From Paraburkholderia ginsengisoli NBRC 100965 (lineage in GTDB: Bacteria; Pseudomonadota; Gammaproteobacteria; Burkholderiales; Burkholderiaceae), in assembly GCF_000739735.1 (NCBI RefSeq), contig NZ_BBJF01000005.1, forward strand, positions 787,390 to 851,389: a stretch of 64,000 bases of DNA. The letters run 5' to 3'. The notes below the pieces were generated by a model that saw only the letters and a list, made by a program, of their open reading frames with translations, did no database searches and was not told the origin of the DNA. A program made the translations under genes and the position numbers. Of the stretch, positions 26,396 through 36,557 are shown piece by piece; the stretch's first letter is position 1; each line of letters starts with the position of its first letter.

Positions 26396-27310
26396 TCAGC
26401 CCGGAAATTCCGCCCATTCCCACGCGTCGCGCGTCTCGAGCAGTTTGGCGATGAGCCGGTAGTTCATTTCGTGACTTGGCCGCAAGGCGCTCACGCGCCC
26501 TAGCAATGGCGCGCCGGCCATCGCCATGTCGCCGACCAGGTCGAGCACACGGTGCCGCACGAATTCGTCGGGGACGCGCATGCCGCCCAGCACCCGGTTA
26601 CCGACGATCGCGGCGGTGCACGACAGACGTGCGCCGCGCAGAATCGGCATGCCACGCACATAGCCCGCGAGGATCGCGGGGATCGCCCATTTGACGCGTC
26701 CATAGGAACGCGACGGCGCAATCTCGTCAGCGAAACTGGCGGGCGTTAGCGCGCCGTCCCAGCGCAAATCGCCAAAGCCTTTAAGGTCGTTGCGCACGTC
26801 CATTTCATATGAGGAGGACGGCTCGATCAAAATGCTGCGTTCATCGCGTGTGCCTGCGCCGTCAGCGATCTGCACGGGACGTAGCACGCGAATGAAACGC
26901 TTGGCATGCGGCAACTCGATCCGTCCGCATGCGCGGATCGCGTCGATCCACGGCTGAGCACTGCCGTCGAGAATCGGCACTTCCTCTGCATCGAGCTCGA
27001 CCGTCGCGCGATCGATTTCGCAAGTCAGCAACGACGCCAGCAAATGTTCGACCGTACGCACACGCACACCACCCTCGGCTTCGAGCATTGTGCATAGCGG
27101 CTGGCCGCGCCGCAGCGCGGGACTCACGGCCAGTTCGGCGAGCACGCGGCCATTCTGCACCCGCCGGAACACGATGCCGCGCGGACTATTCGCGGCGCCC
27201 GGAAGAATCCGCACGTTCACGCGCCGGCCTGTATGCAGGCCGTGACCACTCAGCGTTAACGTCCGCGCAAGCGTGCCTTCGCGAGGATTCCAGCCCGCGG
27301 GCGCGCGCAT
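26396..27310 (-). CDS. wcbS: LpxC-like deacetylase paralogue (304 aa)
   Basis: A zinc-dependent UDP-3-O-acyl-GlcNAc deacetylase family member. The catalytic set is intact: Glu88/His89 in RTVEHLLASLL, His252 and Asp260 in FVRHRVLDLVGDMAM, and His279 in LRPSHEMN. Their spacings equal those of E. coli E78/H79, H238/D246 and H265. The lysine that normally follows the zinc His is Arg253 here. The housekeeping lpxC sits in the cell-division cluster, so this is a paralogue with a capsule-related substrate, possibly an N-acylated lipid. The ATG overlaps the PKS stop (TGATG). The symbol is from synteny. Confidence 0.85.
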   Translation of the reverse strand: MRAPAGWNPREGTLARTLTLSGHGLHTGRRVNVRILPGAANSPRGIVFRRVQNGRVLAELAVSPALRRGQPLCTMLEAEGGVRVRTVEHLLASLLTCEIDRATVELDAEEVPILDGSAQPWIDAIRACGRIELPHAKRFIRVLRPVQIADGAGTRDERSILIEPSSSYEMDVRNDLKGFGDLRWDGALTPASFADEIAPSRSYGRVKWAIPAILAGYVRGMPILRGARLSCTAAIVGNRVLGGMRVPDEFVRHRVLDLVGDMAMAGAPLLGRVSALRPSHEMNYRLIAKLLETRDAWEWAEFPG

Positions 27311-30300
27311 CAGGCGAACTCCGTTGAAACCGGCTGCGCCCCTGCCGACAACGCATCGGCCACATCCGCCAGCGCGTGCATACCGACATCGAGCGCATGT
27401 TGCGCGGCGACCGCGGCCACCTGCGCCGCCATGCCATTCGGCTCAGCCGCCTCGTCCTGCGTCTGGATCGATTCGACGATCCGCTGCGCGAGCGAATGCA
27501 CCGTCGCGCCTTCGGCCATCGTCATGATCGACAGCTTGACCTGGAAACTCTCTTCGACGGCCATCCCGAGCTCCATCCCCATCAACGAGTCCATGCCCAT
27601 GTCGAGGATCGAGCGGCTGGTTTCGATTTTTTCCGGTGACATGTGCAGGATGCGGGCAATCTGCGCCTGCAACGTTTCTTCGACGAGATGCAGCGCGTCC
27701 GCGAACGGCAGCCCGGCAATCTGCTCGCGCATCTGCACGCTGCCCTGGCGCGCCGGTTCGTGACTGCCGCGCGCGTGCAACTCGGTGTAACGGCGCGCAC
27801 GCGCCGCAGGCATCCCGAGCGACAGCTCCTGCCAGTCGAGCCGAACCACCGCCTCGCCCGCGCTCATGTCGACGAGCGCGCGTTCGAGCGCGGCAAGCGC
27901 CTCGGCCGACGTGATCGACAGACCGCCGATGCGTGCCTGCAACGCTTTGCGCGTTTCGGCATTGCGCGCGAGGAAGCCGACGTCGTCGAGCGGCCCCCAT
28001 GCCATGTACGTGCCCGGCAGTCCTGCGGCGCGCCGTTGGGCGATCAGCGCTTCGAGGAAACAGTTGGCCGCCACGTAGCTCGACTGCCCTGGATTGCCGA
28101 GGAAGGTCGTCGCGGATGAATAGACCACGAAGAAGTCCAGCTTCGAGCCTCGGGTGGCCTGGTGCAGATTCCACGCGCCGGCCAGTTTCGGCGCGAGCAC
28201 AGCGGCAAAGCGTTCGTCGTCGAGATTGCGCACGAGGCCGTCGTCGATCACCATCGCCGAATGCAGTACGCCCTTAAGCGGCGCGCCGCGTTGCGCGATC
28301 GCGGCGAGTAGCGCGTCGAGCGCGGCGGCGTCGGTGATGTCGCAAGCGGCCGTATGCACCTGCGTGCCGTTCGCTTCGTGCCATTGCGCGGCTTCGTGTG
28401 CGAACTCCGGCGCAAGCGTGCCGGAACGGCTCACGAGCGTCAAATTCCGGGCGCCGCGCGACATCATCCAGCGCGCGGTGGCAAAGCCGAGCCCGCCCGT
28501 GCCGCCGACGATCAGATATACCGCGGCCGGATCGAGTTGCAGCATGTTGCCGACACCAGTGGGACGCGCCGCGCTCGGCGTGCCGTCCGGATATGTCACG
28601 AGGATCTTGCCGATCTGCCGCGCCTGCTGCATGTGGCGGAACGCTTCTTCGACCCGCTCAGCCGGAAACGCGCGATACGGTAGCGGATGCAGCACACCGT
28701 CGGCGAAAAGCTGCATCACCTGTTCGAACAGACGCGCGGTCAGCTCCGGCAGCGCGCTCATCAATTGGTCCGCATCGATGCCGAAGTAGCTGATGTTGTT
28801 GCGGAACGGCCGCAGCCCGATGCGGCTGTTTTCATAGAAATCGCGCTTGCCGAGTTCGAGAAAACGGCCAAACGGACGCAACGTATCGATACTGCGCACC
28901 ATCGCTTCACCTGCCAGCGAATTAAGCACGATATCGACGCCGGCGCCCTGAGTGCGCTCGCGGATTTCATCGGCGAATGCGAGGCTGCGCGAGTCGAACA
29001 CGTGATCCGCGCCGAGCAGGCGCACGAACTCGCGCTTCTCGCGGCTGCCCGCGGTCGCGAACACTTCCGCGCCGAGGTGCCGCGCAAGCTGAATCGCCGC
29101 GATGCCCACGCCACCGGCCGCGCCATGCACCAGCACGCGCTCGCCGCGCCGCAGGCGGGCCAGCTCGCACAGCGCGTAGTACGCGGTGAAGAAAGTGGTC
29201 GGCACGGTGGCCGCTTCTTCGAACGTGAGCCGCGCGGGTTTGTGCGCGATGGCCTCCGCCTTTGTGCGCACGTGGCTCGCGAACGACGCGGGCGCGAAAC
29301 CCAGCACCGCATCGCCTGGTACAAAACGGTGCACGTCGCATCCGACGCGCGCGATCCGTCCGGACAGCTCCATGCCGATCGTTGCGCCTGCAAAGCCGTT
29401 CTCCACGGCTTCATCGGACAGCAGGCCCATCGCATACATCACGTCGCGGAAATTCAGACCGGTGGCGACCGGTTCGATTTCGACTTCGTCCGCAGCGAGG
29501 TCGCGTTGCGGCAGTGCGAACCATTCCAGGTTGCGCAGCGAACCCGGCGATGCGAAACCGAGCACCGCGGCTTCGTTCTGCGCGCGCACCGGCGCAGCCG
29601 CCGTGCACCGCAGAGCCGCGCTCGCCGCGGACAACATGCGAGGCACATAGCGACCGTGCGGCGTCAACAGCACTTCTTCCTCGCCATCGGACCCGAGCAG
29701 TTCGCGAGCGAGCAGGACCGCCGCGTCACGCCCCGTCGCCGATACGTCGATCAGACGGCACGACAGTTCCGGATGTTCGTTGGCCAGCACGCGGCCGAGG
29801 CCCCACATCGCGGCCTGCTCAGGATGCAGCGAAGCGGCCTGGGCGAACGGCGTCGCGACCGGCGCGCCGCCGTGCGTAACGATCCACAGTTGTGGCTGCA
29901 TCACGCCGGCCACTGCCGCCAGATCGCGCACGAGCTGCGCAAGTGCGAGCGTGGTCTGCTGCTGCGCGTGCATGACTGCGGCGCCGTCCGCGTCGGCGTC
30001 CAGGTGCGGGTCCGGCGCGATGAAGACCACGTGATGCGCCCGCCCGGCCGGTGCGACCAGCTTGCTCATGTCGTGATGCAACGCATGCAGCGTGCTGTTC
30101 GACGTCGTGTGGCCGGCGGCCTGCAATGCAGCGGCGAGCGTATCGTCGGGCGTGGTCTGCGTGGCGAAGAGCAACGACCAATGCGACGGCGGCGTTCGCG
30201 CTGCGCTTACCGCCCTGGACGCATCAGCTGCTTCGGTCACGTCCACCATATGGGGCATTTCCGCGCTCACCTCCGCGGTCGCCGCTGCATTCGCGAGCGG

Positions 30301-33300
30301 CTCGCGCGCGACCACCAGCGTCGGTGCGCCTTCGAGATCCAGTCCCTGCTCCGTGCGCCGCGCGATCTGTTCGAAGCCAGCCTCTTCGAGGTGCCTCGTC
30401 AGCGCTTGTGGCGACAGCCATGCCGCGCGGCGCGCATTGGCGTAGGCGGCGTCCGCGTCGAGATCGAACACGAGATCGGCGAAGCGGCTATTGCGCGGCT
30501 CCGCGATCACGACCAGCGCGCCCGGCGTCAGCCAGTCGCGCAGCGCGGCAAGCAACGCGCGCGGCTCGCTCTGCGCGGCGAGCACGTGACTCGCGACCAC
30601 GACGTCGTAGCGTTCGCCTTCCTCAATGCCGGACAGGCGCGGCGTCTCGCCGAACTCGACGGTGGCGATATGAATCAACGGATGCTCGCTCGCGTCGAAA
30701 CCGCTCAACTGCTCACGCGTACCCGCGATCGTGTAGTCGCAGCGCGACACCGGCACATGAATCGCGAGCGGTTGCAGAACGTCGCTCATCGGCGAATCCA
30801 GTTCGAGCACACGCAAACGGCGCGGCTCGCTCCACCCTTCGATCGCGCGATGCAGGCACGCACCGGTCAGCGCGTTGACGTGTGCCCACGTCGGCGACGC
30901 CTCGAAGAAATGCTCGATCAGACTGCTGCGCGATGACGGCAGGATCTGCGCGCCGCTCACGTCACCACGAAGCACAGCGGGCAAAGCCGCGCCGCAATGC
31001 GCGAGCAACGTCAGTTCGGCGACGTGCGCGGGCGATTGCGCGAGTAGTTCGCGCCACAATTCATCGATGCCCGGCAAGCTCGCGCACGCTTCGGCATCGC
31101 GCACGAGACGCGCGCCATCGCGACGCGCGAGACCGTCTTCGACGACGATCTGCGCGAGCCGCGCGAGCAGCGCCGGATGCGCGCAGTCCGGCAGCGACGC
31201 TTGCGCGAAAACGTCCAGCGCGTCGAGCGCCTGCAATGCGTACGCGCCGGCGAGCACGTCCAGAAGCGGCAGCATCTCGGTCAGATGCGACTGCCGGCGC
31301 GGCTGATCTTCATGGGCGGCCAATGCAGCAGTGGCCTCGTCGAGCAATGCAACGGGGTCGGGCAACGTGCGCGCGTCGATATCGCCGGCGAGCGGTTTCG
31401 CTTCGACGATATACGCGTAACGTCCGGGCGCCTGCTGGCGCCGGCCCATCAGATCGACGCGGCGGAAGCGGCAGGCGCCGAGCCGCGCGACAATCGCGCC
31501 TTGCGCATCGGCAAACTCGAACGACGCGACCACCGAGTGCGGACTGCGCCGCTCGATCCTCGCCATTACGTAGCGGATCGCGTCGCCGCGCAAATAGTCG
31601 ATGCGGCCAAGTTGAACCGGCACATACGCCGCATGTTCGATCTCCGCCTGATCTGGCGACGCGAGCAACGCGAACAGCGGATGGAAACCACTATCCATCA
31701 ACGCCGGGTGCAATGTATACGCATCCTGAGCCGTTGCGGATTGCGCGACCACTGCGGGCATCTCTACTTCAGCGAGCGCGAGGTCCGCCTCGGCATCGAC
31801 GTGCACCGAGCGTACCCATCGGAACGCGGGCCCGTAGCTCAGACCGATCGCGGCGGTATTCTGATACAGCGTGTCGCCCGACATGGCGGGTTGGGCGAGG
31901 AAATCGATCAGCGTCGTGGGCGGCAGCATTGCCGCTTCGGCATCGGTGCCCAGCGCGCAACCACTCTCGAGCAAACGGCCGGTGACGTTCAGCGACCAGG
32001 CTTCGTCGGACATGCGGTCGCGCGTTTCGATCATGAAACTCGCAGTGCGCACGTCGACGGTGAAACGGAACAGCTTCGAATGCTGCGCTTGGAACACGAC
32101 CGGCAAACGGATTTCGAGGTTCTCGACCGCGCAGCTCGCCGTGCCGAAATGCACGCGCGCGGCAGCCAGCGCCATCTCGACATAACCCGCCCCAGGGAAC
32201 GCGACGCCGCCGTCCACCACGTGATCGGCCAGCAACGGCAAGCCAGCGGGATCGAGCTGATTTTCCCACGCGAGCGCATGTTCGCGCAGACGATAGCCGA
32301 GCAGCGGATGTTCGCGGCGTCGATAGACGAGGTTGTACGCCTCCGGTGTCGGACCGAGCCAGTGACGTTGGTGCTGCCACGGATAGGACGGCAGCGGCAC
32401 CCGTGCGCTTGCCGGTGCAAAGCAGTCGGCGTCGACCCGCGCGCCGCTCGCGATCATTGTGTAGATCGCGTGATCCAGCATGTGTGCGCTGTCGTGATTG
32501 CGCTTGAGCGTCGGCAGCGAGCGGCCGGTGACGCGCGCATCGTCGAGCGTTTGCGTCACGTAGGTGCGCAAGATCGAATGCGGGCCGATTTCGAGGAACA
32601 GCCGCACGCCCATCTGCGCGACCTGCGCGATCGCATCGCCGAAACGAACCGGCTCGCGAATATTGCGCCACCAGTAATGCGCGTCGAGTTCGGTGCCGGC
32701 GATCTCGGCGCCGGTAACCGTCGACACGAAACTGCATACCGCCGCGTTCGGTGCAAGATCCGCGAGGCCTGCCAGCACGGCCGGCTCGATCGGATCCATC
32801 TGACGGCTGTGGAATGCATAGTCGAGGTCGAGCATCTGGAAGAAGCGGCCGCTCTCCTGCATCGCCGCTTCGATCGTCTGCAATGCGCCGAACGGACCGG
32901 CCAGCGTCACCGCTTGCGGGCTGTTCACGCCAGCGATTTCCACCGCCGCATCCACGCCCAATTGCACCAGCAGCACGCGCATCGCGGCTTCGCCGAGACC
33001 GGCGGCGGCCATCCGGCCAGTGCCGCGTGTGCTCGCTTGAGCACGGCTGCGGATCTTGATCACGTGCACGGACTGCACCAGCGTCAACGCTCCCGATGCC
33101 CACGCCGCCGCGACTTCGCCGACGCTGTGGCCCAGACATACGTCATAGCCAACGCCGCGTGCTTCGAGCACGCGCACCACGCCGACCTGGATCGCGAACA
33201 GCAATGGCTGCGAATGCTCGGTAGCCGCCAGACACCGGGCGCTCACCCCTTCGCGCAGCACATCGACCAGGGACGGACTACCGTCGGCACGCCACAACGC

Positions 33301-35028
33301 GTCAAGTTCGTCGAGCGCGGCGCAGAATACCGGCTCCTGTTCGAGCAACTGCTTGCCCATGCCGGCCCACTGCGAGCCATTGCCAGAAAACACCAGCGCG
33401 AGACGCGTGTCGTCGCCGGGCGCCTCGCCTTGCACGAGGGCCGGTTCCGTTTGATCCGGCGTCGGCGCGGTCAGCGCACCGAGTGCTGCGCGTGCTTCGG
33501 GCAATGTCGACGCCGCGACGATCGCGCGATGCTTGAGCCACTGCCGTCGATGCGCCGCGTTGGCAGCCAGCGCATTCCACGGCGTGCCGCCGTCGAGCGC
33601 GGACAGATAGCGCGCCGCGAGTTCCGGCAACGCGGCGGCGGCGCGGGTCGACAGAATGAGCGGCGACAGCGGCGCCGTTGCGCTTTCCACTTGCTGCGTG
33701 AGCGCAGCAGGGCTGCCCGTAGCGGCCACGTTCGCCAGCGCTTCGCGCAATACGATGTGCGCGTTCGTGCCGCCGAAGCCGAACGAGTTCACGCCGATCA
33801 CGAGCGGGTCCGGGCCGTTGTCGAGCGGGGTCAGCCGATCCACGACGCGCAGCCGGCCGCCGACGAAATCGATCGCCGGATTGGGCGTTTCGAAGTGCAG
33901 CGTCTTCGGCACCGCGCGATGCTTGAGGCACAGGATCGCCTTCATCAAACCCGCCATGCCGGACGCGGTTTCGAGGTGGCCGACGTTGGTCTTTACCGAG
34001 CCGATCAGCAACGGCCGGTCGACCGGCCTGCCCGCCGACGCCACTTGCATCAACGCGCGCGCTTCGATCGGATCGCCGACCGCCGTGCCCGTGCCGTGCG
34101 CTTCCAGATAAGCGAGCGAGCGCGGATCGACGCCCGCGCGATCGTACACGGTGCGCAGCAACGCCGCCTGGGTGGCCGCGCCCGGCACGCTGATGCCGCC
34201 CTGCGAGTAGCCGTCCGAATTGACGCCCGAACCGGCGATCACCGCGTGAATCGTGTCGCCGTCGGCCAGCGCGCGCTCCAGCGTTTTGAGCATCACCAGC
34301 GCGCCGCCTTCCGAGCGGACATAACCGTCGCCGCTTGCGTCGAACGCACGGCAACGGCCGCGCGGCGAGAGCATCGACGCCTTCGAGAACGTCACGAAAC
34401 CGAACGGATGCAACAGCAGATTGACGCCGCCAGCGAGCGCCACCTCCGCATCACCCGCCTGCAGTGCCTGACACGCCTGATGCAACGCGACCAGCGACGA
34501 CGAGCAGGCCGTATCCACCGACACGCTCGGCCCGCGCAGATCGAACAGATACGACAGACGGTTCGACGCGATGCTCAGCGTGTTGCCGGTTGCCGAATAC
34601 GGATCGACCGCGTTCAGGTCGTCGACGAAACGATTGCCGTAGTCCGGACTCGCGACGCCGATATACACCGCGCAATTGCTGCCTTCCATGTCGCGCGGAC
34701 GCACGCCCGCGTCCTCGAAGGTTTCCCAGGCGAGTTCGAGCAACAGGCGCTGCTGCGGATCCATCTGCTGCGCTTCGCGCGGCGAAATGCCGAAGAAGTC
34801 CGCGTCGAAACCGGCGACGTCGTCGAGCACGCCGGCGGAGAACGTGTAGCTCTTGCCCGCTTCGCGTTTGGACGGATGCTGATAGAACTCCGTGCCGAAA
34901 CGATCTGCCGGCACCTGGGTTACCGCGTCTTTTTCATCGCGCAGCAGCGCCCAGAAATCCTCCGGGCTCTCTACGTTGCCGGGGAAGCGGCACGCCATCC
35001 CCACAATCGCAATCTGTTTGGTCATCAT
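27310..35028 (-). CDS. wcbR: Highly reducing type I polyketide synthase, KS-AT-DH-(MT)-ER-KR-ACP (2572 aa)
   Basis: Domains in order, with approximate residues. KS 1-430: Cys175 in DTACSSSL, His about 310 in HGTGT, His about 349 in NVGHLE. AT 520-830: GHSVGEVAAAW near 633. DH 905-1190: HVVDGGVAFP near 936 and DSGFHPLF near 1112. A methyltransferase-like region 1390-1520 has a degenerate SAM motif (VLELDSPMSD). ER 1835-2145: GAAGGVGIAAIQLA. KR 2160-2340: GGTGGLGFATA and SSYVAAN. ACP: MGMDSLMG, Ser near 2478. There is no thioesterase. It should build a fully reduced acyl chain on its own ACP. The start at 35028 overlaps the upstream stop (ATGATGA); the longer frame to 35121 is not PKS-like. The B. 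pseudomallei counterpart is called wcbR. Confidence 0.9.
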   Translation of the reverse strand: MMTKQIAIVGMACRFPGNVESPEDFWALLRDEKDAVTQVPADRFGTEFYQHPSKREAGKSYTFSAGVLDDVAGFDADFFGISPREAQQMDPQQRLLLELAWETFEDAGVRPRDMEGSNCAVYIGVASPDYGNRFVDDLNAVDPYSATGNTLSIASNRLSYLFDLRGPSVSVDTACSSSLVALHQACQALQAGDAEVALAGGVNLLLHPFGFVTFSKASMLSPRGRCRAFDASGDGYVRSEGGALVMLKTLERALADGDTIHAVIAGSGVNSDGYSQGGISVPGAATQAALLRTVYDRAGVDPRSLAYLEAHGTGTAVGDPIEARALMQVASAGRPVDRPLLIGSVKTNVGHLETASGMAGLMKAILCLKHRAVPKTLHFETPNPAIDFVGGRLRVVDRLTPLDNGPDPLVIGVNSFGFGGTNAHIVLREALANVAATGSPAALTQQVESATAPLSPLILSTRAAAALPELAARYLSALDGGTPWNALAANAAHRRQWLKHRAIVAASTLPEARAALGALTAPTPDQTEPALVQGEAPGDDTRLALVFSGNGSQWAGMGKQLLEQEPVFCAALDELDALWRADGSPSLVDVLREGVSARCLAATEHSQPLLFAIQVGVVRVLEARGVGYDVCLGHSVGEVAAAWASGALTLVQSVHVIKIRSRAQASTRGTGRMAAAGLGEAAMRVLLVQLGVDAAVEIAGVNSPQAVTLAGPFGALQTIEAAMQESGRFFQMLDLDYAFHSRQMDPIEPAVLAGLADLAPNAAVCSFVSTVTGAEIAGTELDAHYWWRNIREPVRFGDAIAQVAQMGVRLFLEIGPHSILRTYVTQTLDDARVTGRSLPTLKRNHDSAHMLDHAIYTMIASGARVDADCFAPASARVPLPSYPWQHQRHWLGPTPEAYNLVYRRREHPLLGYRLREHALAWENQLDPAGLPLLADHVVDGGVAFPGAGYVEMALAAARVHFGTASCAVENLEIRLPVVFQAQHSKLFRFTVDVRTASFMIETRDRMSDEAWSLNVTGRLLESGCALGTDAEAAMLPPTTLIDFLAQPAMSGDTLYQNTAAIGLSYGPAFRWVRSVHVDAEADLALAEVEMPAVVAQSATAQDAYTLHPALMDSGFHPLFALLASPDQAEIEHAAYVPVQLGRIDYLRGDAIRYVMARIERRSPHSVVASFEFADAQGAIVARLGACRFRRVDLMGRRQQAPGRYAYIVEAKPLAGDIDARTLPDPVALLDEATAALAAHEDQPRRQSHLTEMLPLLDVLAGAYALQALDALDVFAQASLPDCAHPALLARLAQIVVEDGLARRDGARLVRDAEACASLPGIDELWRELLAQSPAHVAELTLLAHCGAALPAVLRGDVSGAQILPSSRSSLIEHFFEASPTWAHVNALTGACLHRAIEGWSEPRRLRVLELDSPMSDVLQPLAIHVPVSRCDYTIAGTREQLSGFDASEHPLIHIATVEFGETPRLSGIEEGERYDVVVASHVLAAQSEPRALLAALRDWLTPGALVVIAEPRNSRFADLVFDLDADAAYANARRAAWLSPQALTRHLEEAGFEQIARRTEQGLDLEGAPTLVVAREPLANAAATAEVSAEMPHMVDVTEAADASRAVSAARTPPSHWSLLFATQTTPDDTLAAALQAAGHTTSNSTLHALHHDMSKLVAPAGRAHHVVFIAPDPHLDADADGAAVMHAQQQTTLALAQLVRDLAAVAGVMQPQLWIVTHGGAPVATPFAQAASLHPEQAAMWGLGRVLANEHPELSCRLIDVSATGRDAAVLLARELLGSDGEEEVLLTPHGRYVPRMLSAASAALRCTAAAPVRAQNEAAVLGFASPGSLRNLEWFALPQRDLAADEVEIEPVATGLNFRDVMYAMGLLSDEAVENGFAGATIGMELSGRIARVGCDVHRFVPGDAVLGFAPASFASHVRTKAEAIAHKPARLTFEEAATVPTTFFTAYYALCELARLRRGERVLVHGAAGGVGIAAIQLARHLGAEVFATAGSREKREFVRLLGADHVFDSRSLAFADEIRERTQGAGVDIVLNSLAGEAMVRSIDTLRPFGRFLELGKRDFYENSRIGLRPFRNNISYFGIDADQLMSALPELTARLFEQVMQLFADGVLHPLPYRAFPAERVEEAFRHMQQARQIGKILVTYPDGTPSAARPTGVGNMLQLDPAAVYLIVGGTGGLGFATARWMMSRGARNLTLVSRSGTLAPEFAHEAAQWHEANGTQVHTAACDITDAAALDALLAAIAQRGAPLKGVLHSAMVIDDGLVRNLDDERFAAVLAPKLAGAWNLHQATRGSKLDFFVVYSSATTFLGNPGQSSYVAANCFLEALIAQRRAAGLPGTYMAWGPLDDVGFLARNAETRKALQARIGGLSITSAEALAALERALVDMSAGEAVVRLDWQELSLGMPAARARRYTELHARGSHEPARQGSVQMREQIAGLPFADALHLVEETLQAQIARILHMSPEKIETSRSILDMGMDSLMGMELGMAVEESFQVKLSIMTMAEGATVHSLAQRIVESIQTQDEAAEPNGMAAQVAAVAAQHALDVGMHALADVADALSAGAQPVSTEFA

Positions 35029-36557
35029 TCTGTTGTTGGGTGCAGCGCGCGCGCGGGCGTCCCGCGCGGCATAGCTGGCTCGAGAGCTTGAACGAGGGCT
35101 ACGCCAAGTCGTTCGGCGCACAAATCTTGTCGAGTCGCGGGCGCATCACCGTAGTTGCGCCAGATGAAGTAGTCGCTTTGCTCCGGCTCGCAACCGAGCG
35201 CCGCGTACACGTGCGGCAGCGCCGGCACGTGATCGCCGTAGAAACACAGCACTGTGTCGCGGCGTCGCGCGCGCAACGCCGCGAGCAGCCGGCCGAGCAT
35301 CGCATCGGCATTGGCGAGGTGGCGCAGGTAAGCGGTCAGGTCGTGCCAGCGCGGGTCGTCGCCGAGCGCGTGGAACGCGGCGCCCTCGCCTTCCTGCACG
35401 GATTCGAGATGCAGCGGACCGTGGTTCTCCATCGTCATCGAGAAGATGAACGCGGGTTTGTCGCGCGGCGCGTCGAGTGCTTCGATGATTGCGTCCGCGA
35501 CCGCCAGGTCCGACACATAGGGGCCGGCGCGCGGCGCGTCGGCGAAGGCGGCGATGTCGATGAAGCGGTCGATCTGCAAGTGCCTGAAGGCCCGCTCGCG
35601 GCCGAAAAAGTCCGCGAAATATGGGTGAATCGCGAGCGTTCTATAACCGCCGTTCTTGAACCACGAAGCCAGCGACGCGCAAGTTTGACGGATGAATGCG
35701 TACGGATAGAAGCGCGCGTAACCGAGTCGCGCCGGATCGACGCCGGTCAGCACCGCGAACTCCGTGCGCATCGTATTCGCGCCCCATGCGGGCACCGTCA
35801 GCTCGCCGTGCTGCAGCGACTCGCGGCGCGCGCTGTCGAAGTGTTTCAGCACGGTGGGGGCGATCTTGCCGGTCAGACGCCGCGCGTCGAAGAACGACTC
35901 GCTCTGGATCAGGATCACGTCGGGTGCCGATGGCGGCGCGCTGCTCGCGAAAGGACCGGCGGCCAATACGTCGCGTAGCTGTCGCGAGGTGGCCGGCTTC
36001 ATCCCGTTCAGCAGATACGCGACGAACACCGCGAAGAAGCCGTGTCGTTTCTGATCGTCGACGGCATTCAGCGTGAGCGGCAGATGTGCGGCGCACAGGT
36101 AGGCCGTGGCGACGCACGCGCCCGCAAGCGCGAGCAGCGCGCCGACCGGTCTTTGCGCGAGCGGCGTGTCGGCGATGAAGCCCGCGACCACCCCGACGAC
36201 GCCGAGCACGATCGCCGCCACCGTGCCCACGCTGAGAAACGGCAGATACAGACGCGGATGCGCAAACAGCTGGCTGAACAGACTCAGATCGGTGAACACG
36301 AACGGCTCGCGCAGCGACGCGTACTTGGCGTTGCTCACGCCGGCCAGCAGCGCCACCAGCGCGATCGCGACGAAGGCCGAGAACCTCACGCGCCCGGTGA
36401 CCAGCAGCATGCACGCACAGATGAACGCGATCGCGCTGACGTGTAACGCGAAAGCAAGCGGCGCACGGCGCAACGACGCACGCGGCAACGCGAGCGCTTC
36501 AGGCAGAAGCGCGAGGCCGGCTGCGGCCACGAAGCTGAGCGCGAGCGGCGCGTTCAC
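35025..36557 (-). CDS. wcbQ: LtaS/sulfatase-family membrane phosphotransferase-like protein (510 aa)
   Basis: About five N-terminal membrane segments (residues 1-165) precede a periplasmic alkaline-phosphatase-fold domain. Visible are PDVILIQSESFFDA (metal ligand Glu220), GANTMRTEFAVLTG with the likely nucleophile Thr262, SMTMENHGPLH and the metal-binding FYGDHVPALPHVY. Lipoteichoic-acid-synthase relatives transfer phosphoglycerol or phosphoethanolamine; some act as sulfatases. Placed between an SDR and the PKS in the capsule operon, it may modify the capsule or its lipid end in the periplasm. The stop overlaps the PKS start by 4 nt. Confidence 0.83.
   Translation of the reverse strand: MNAPLALSFVAAAGLALLPEALALPRASLRRAPLAFALHVSAIAFICACMLLVTGRVRFSAFVAIALVALLAGVSNAKYASLREPFVFTDLSLFSQLFAHPRLYLPFLSVGTVAAIVLGVVGVVAGFIADTPLAQRPVGALLALAGACVATAYLCAAHLPLTLNAVDDQKRHGFFAVFVAYLLNGMKPATSRQLRDVLAAGPFASSAPPSAPDVILIQSESFFDARRLTGKIAPTVLKHFDSARRESLQHGELTVPAWGANTMRTEFAVLTGVDPARLGYARFYPYAFIRQTCASLASWFKNGGYRTLAIHPYFADFFGRERAFRHLQIDRFIDIAAFADAPRAGPYVSDLAVADAIIEALDAPRDKPAFIFSMTMENHGPLHLESVQEGEGAAFHALGDDPRWHDLTAYLRHLANADAMLGRLLAALRARRRDTVLCFYGDHVPALPHVYAALGCEPEQSDYFIWRNYGDAPATRQDLCAERLGVALVQALEPAMPRGTPARALHPTTE

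Noticed and set aside
31177..35091. Open frame of about 1300 codons on the plus strand, opposite the PKS
   Set aside because: It has low-complexity Arg/Ala/His-rich translation typical of the antisense of GC-rich genes; the minus strand encodes clear PKS domains throughout.
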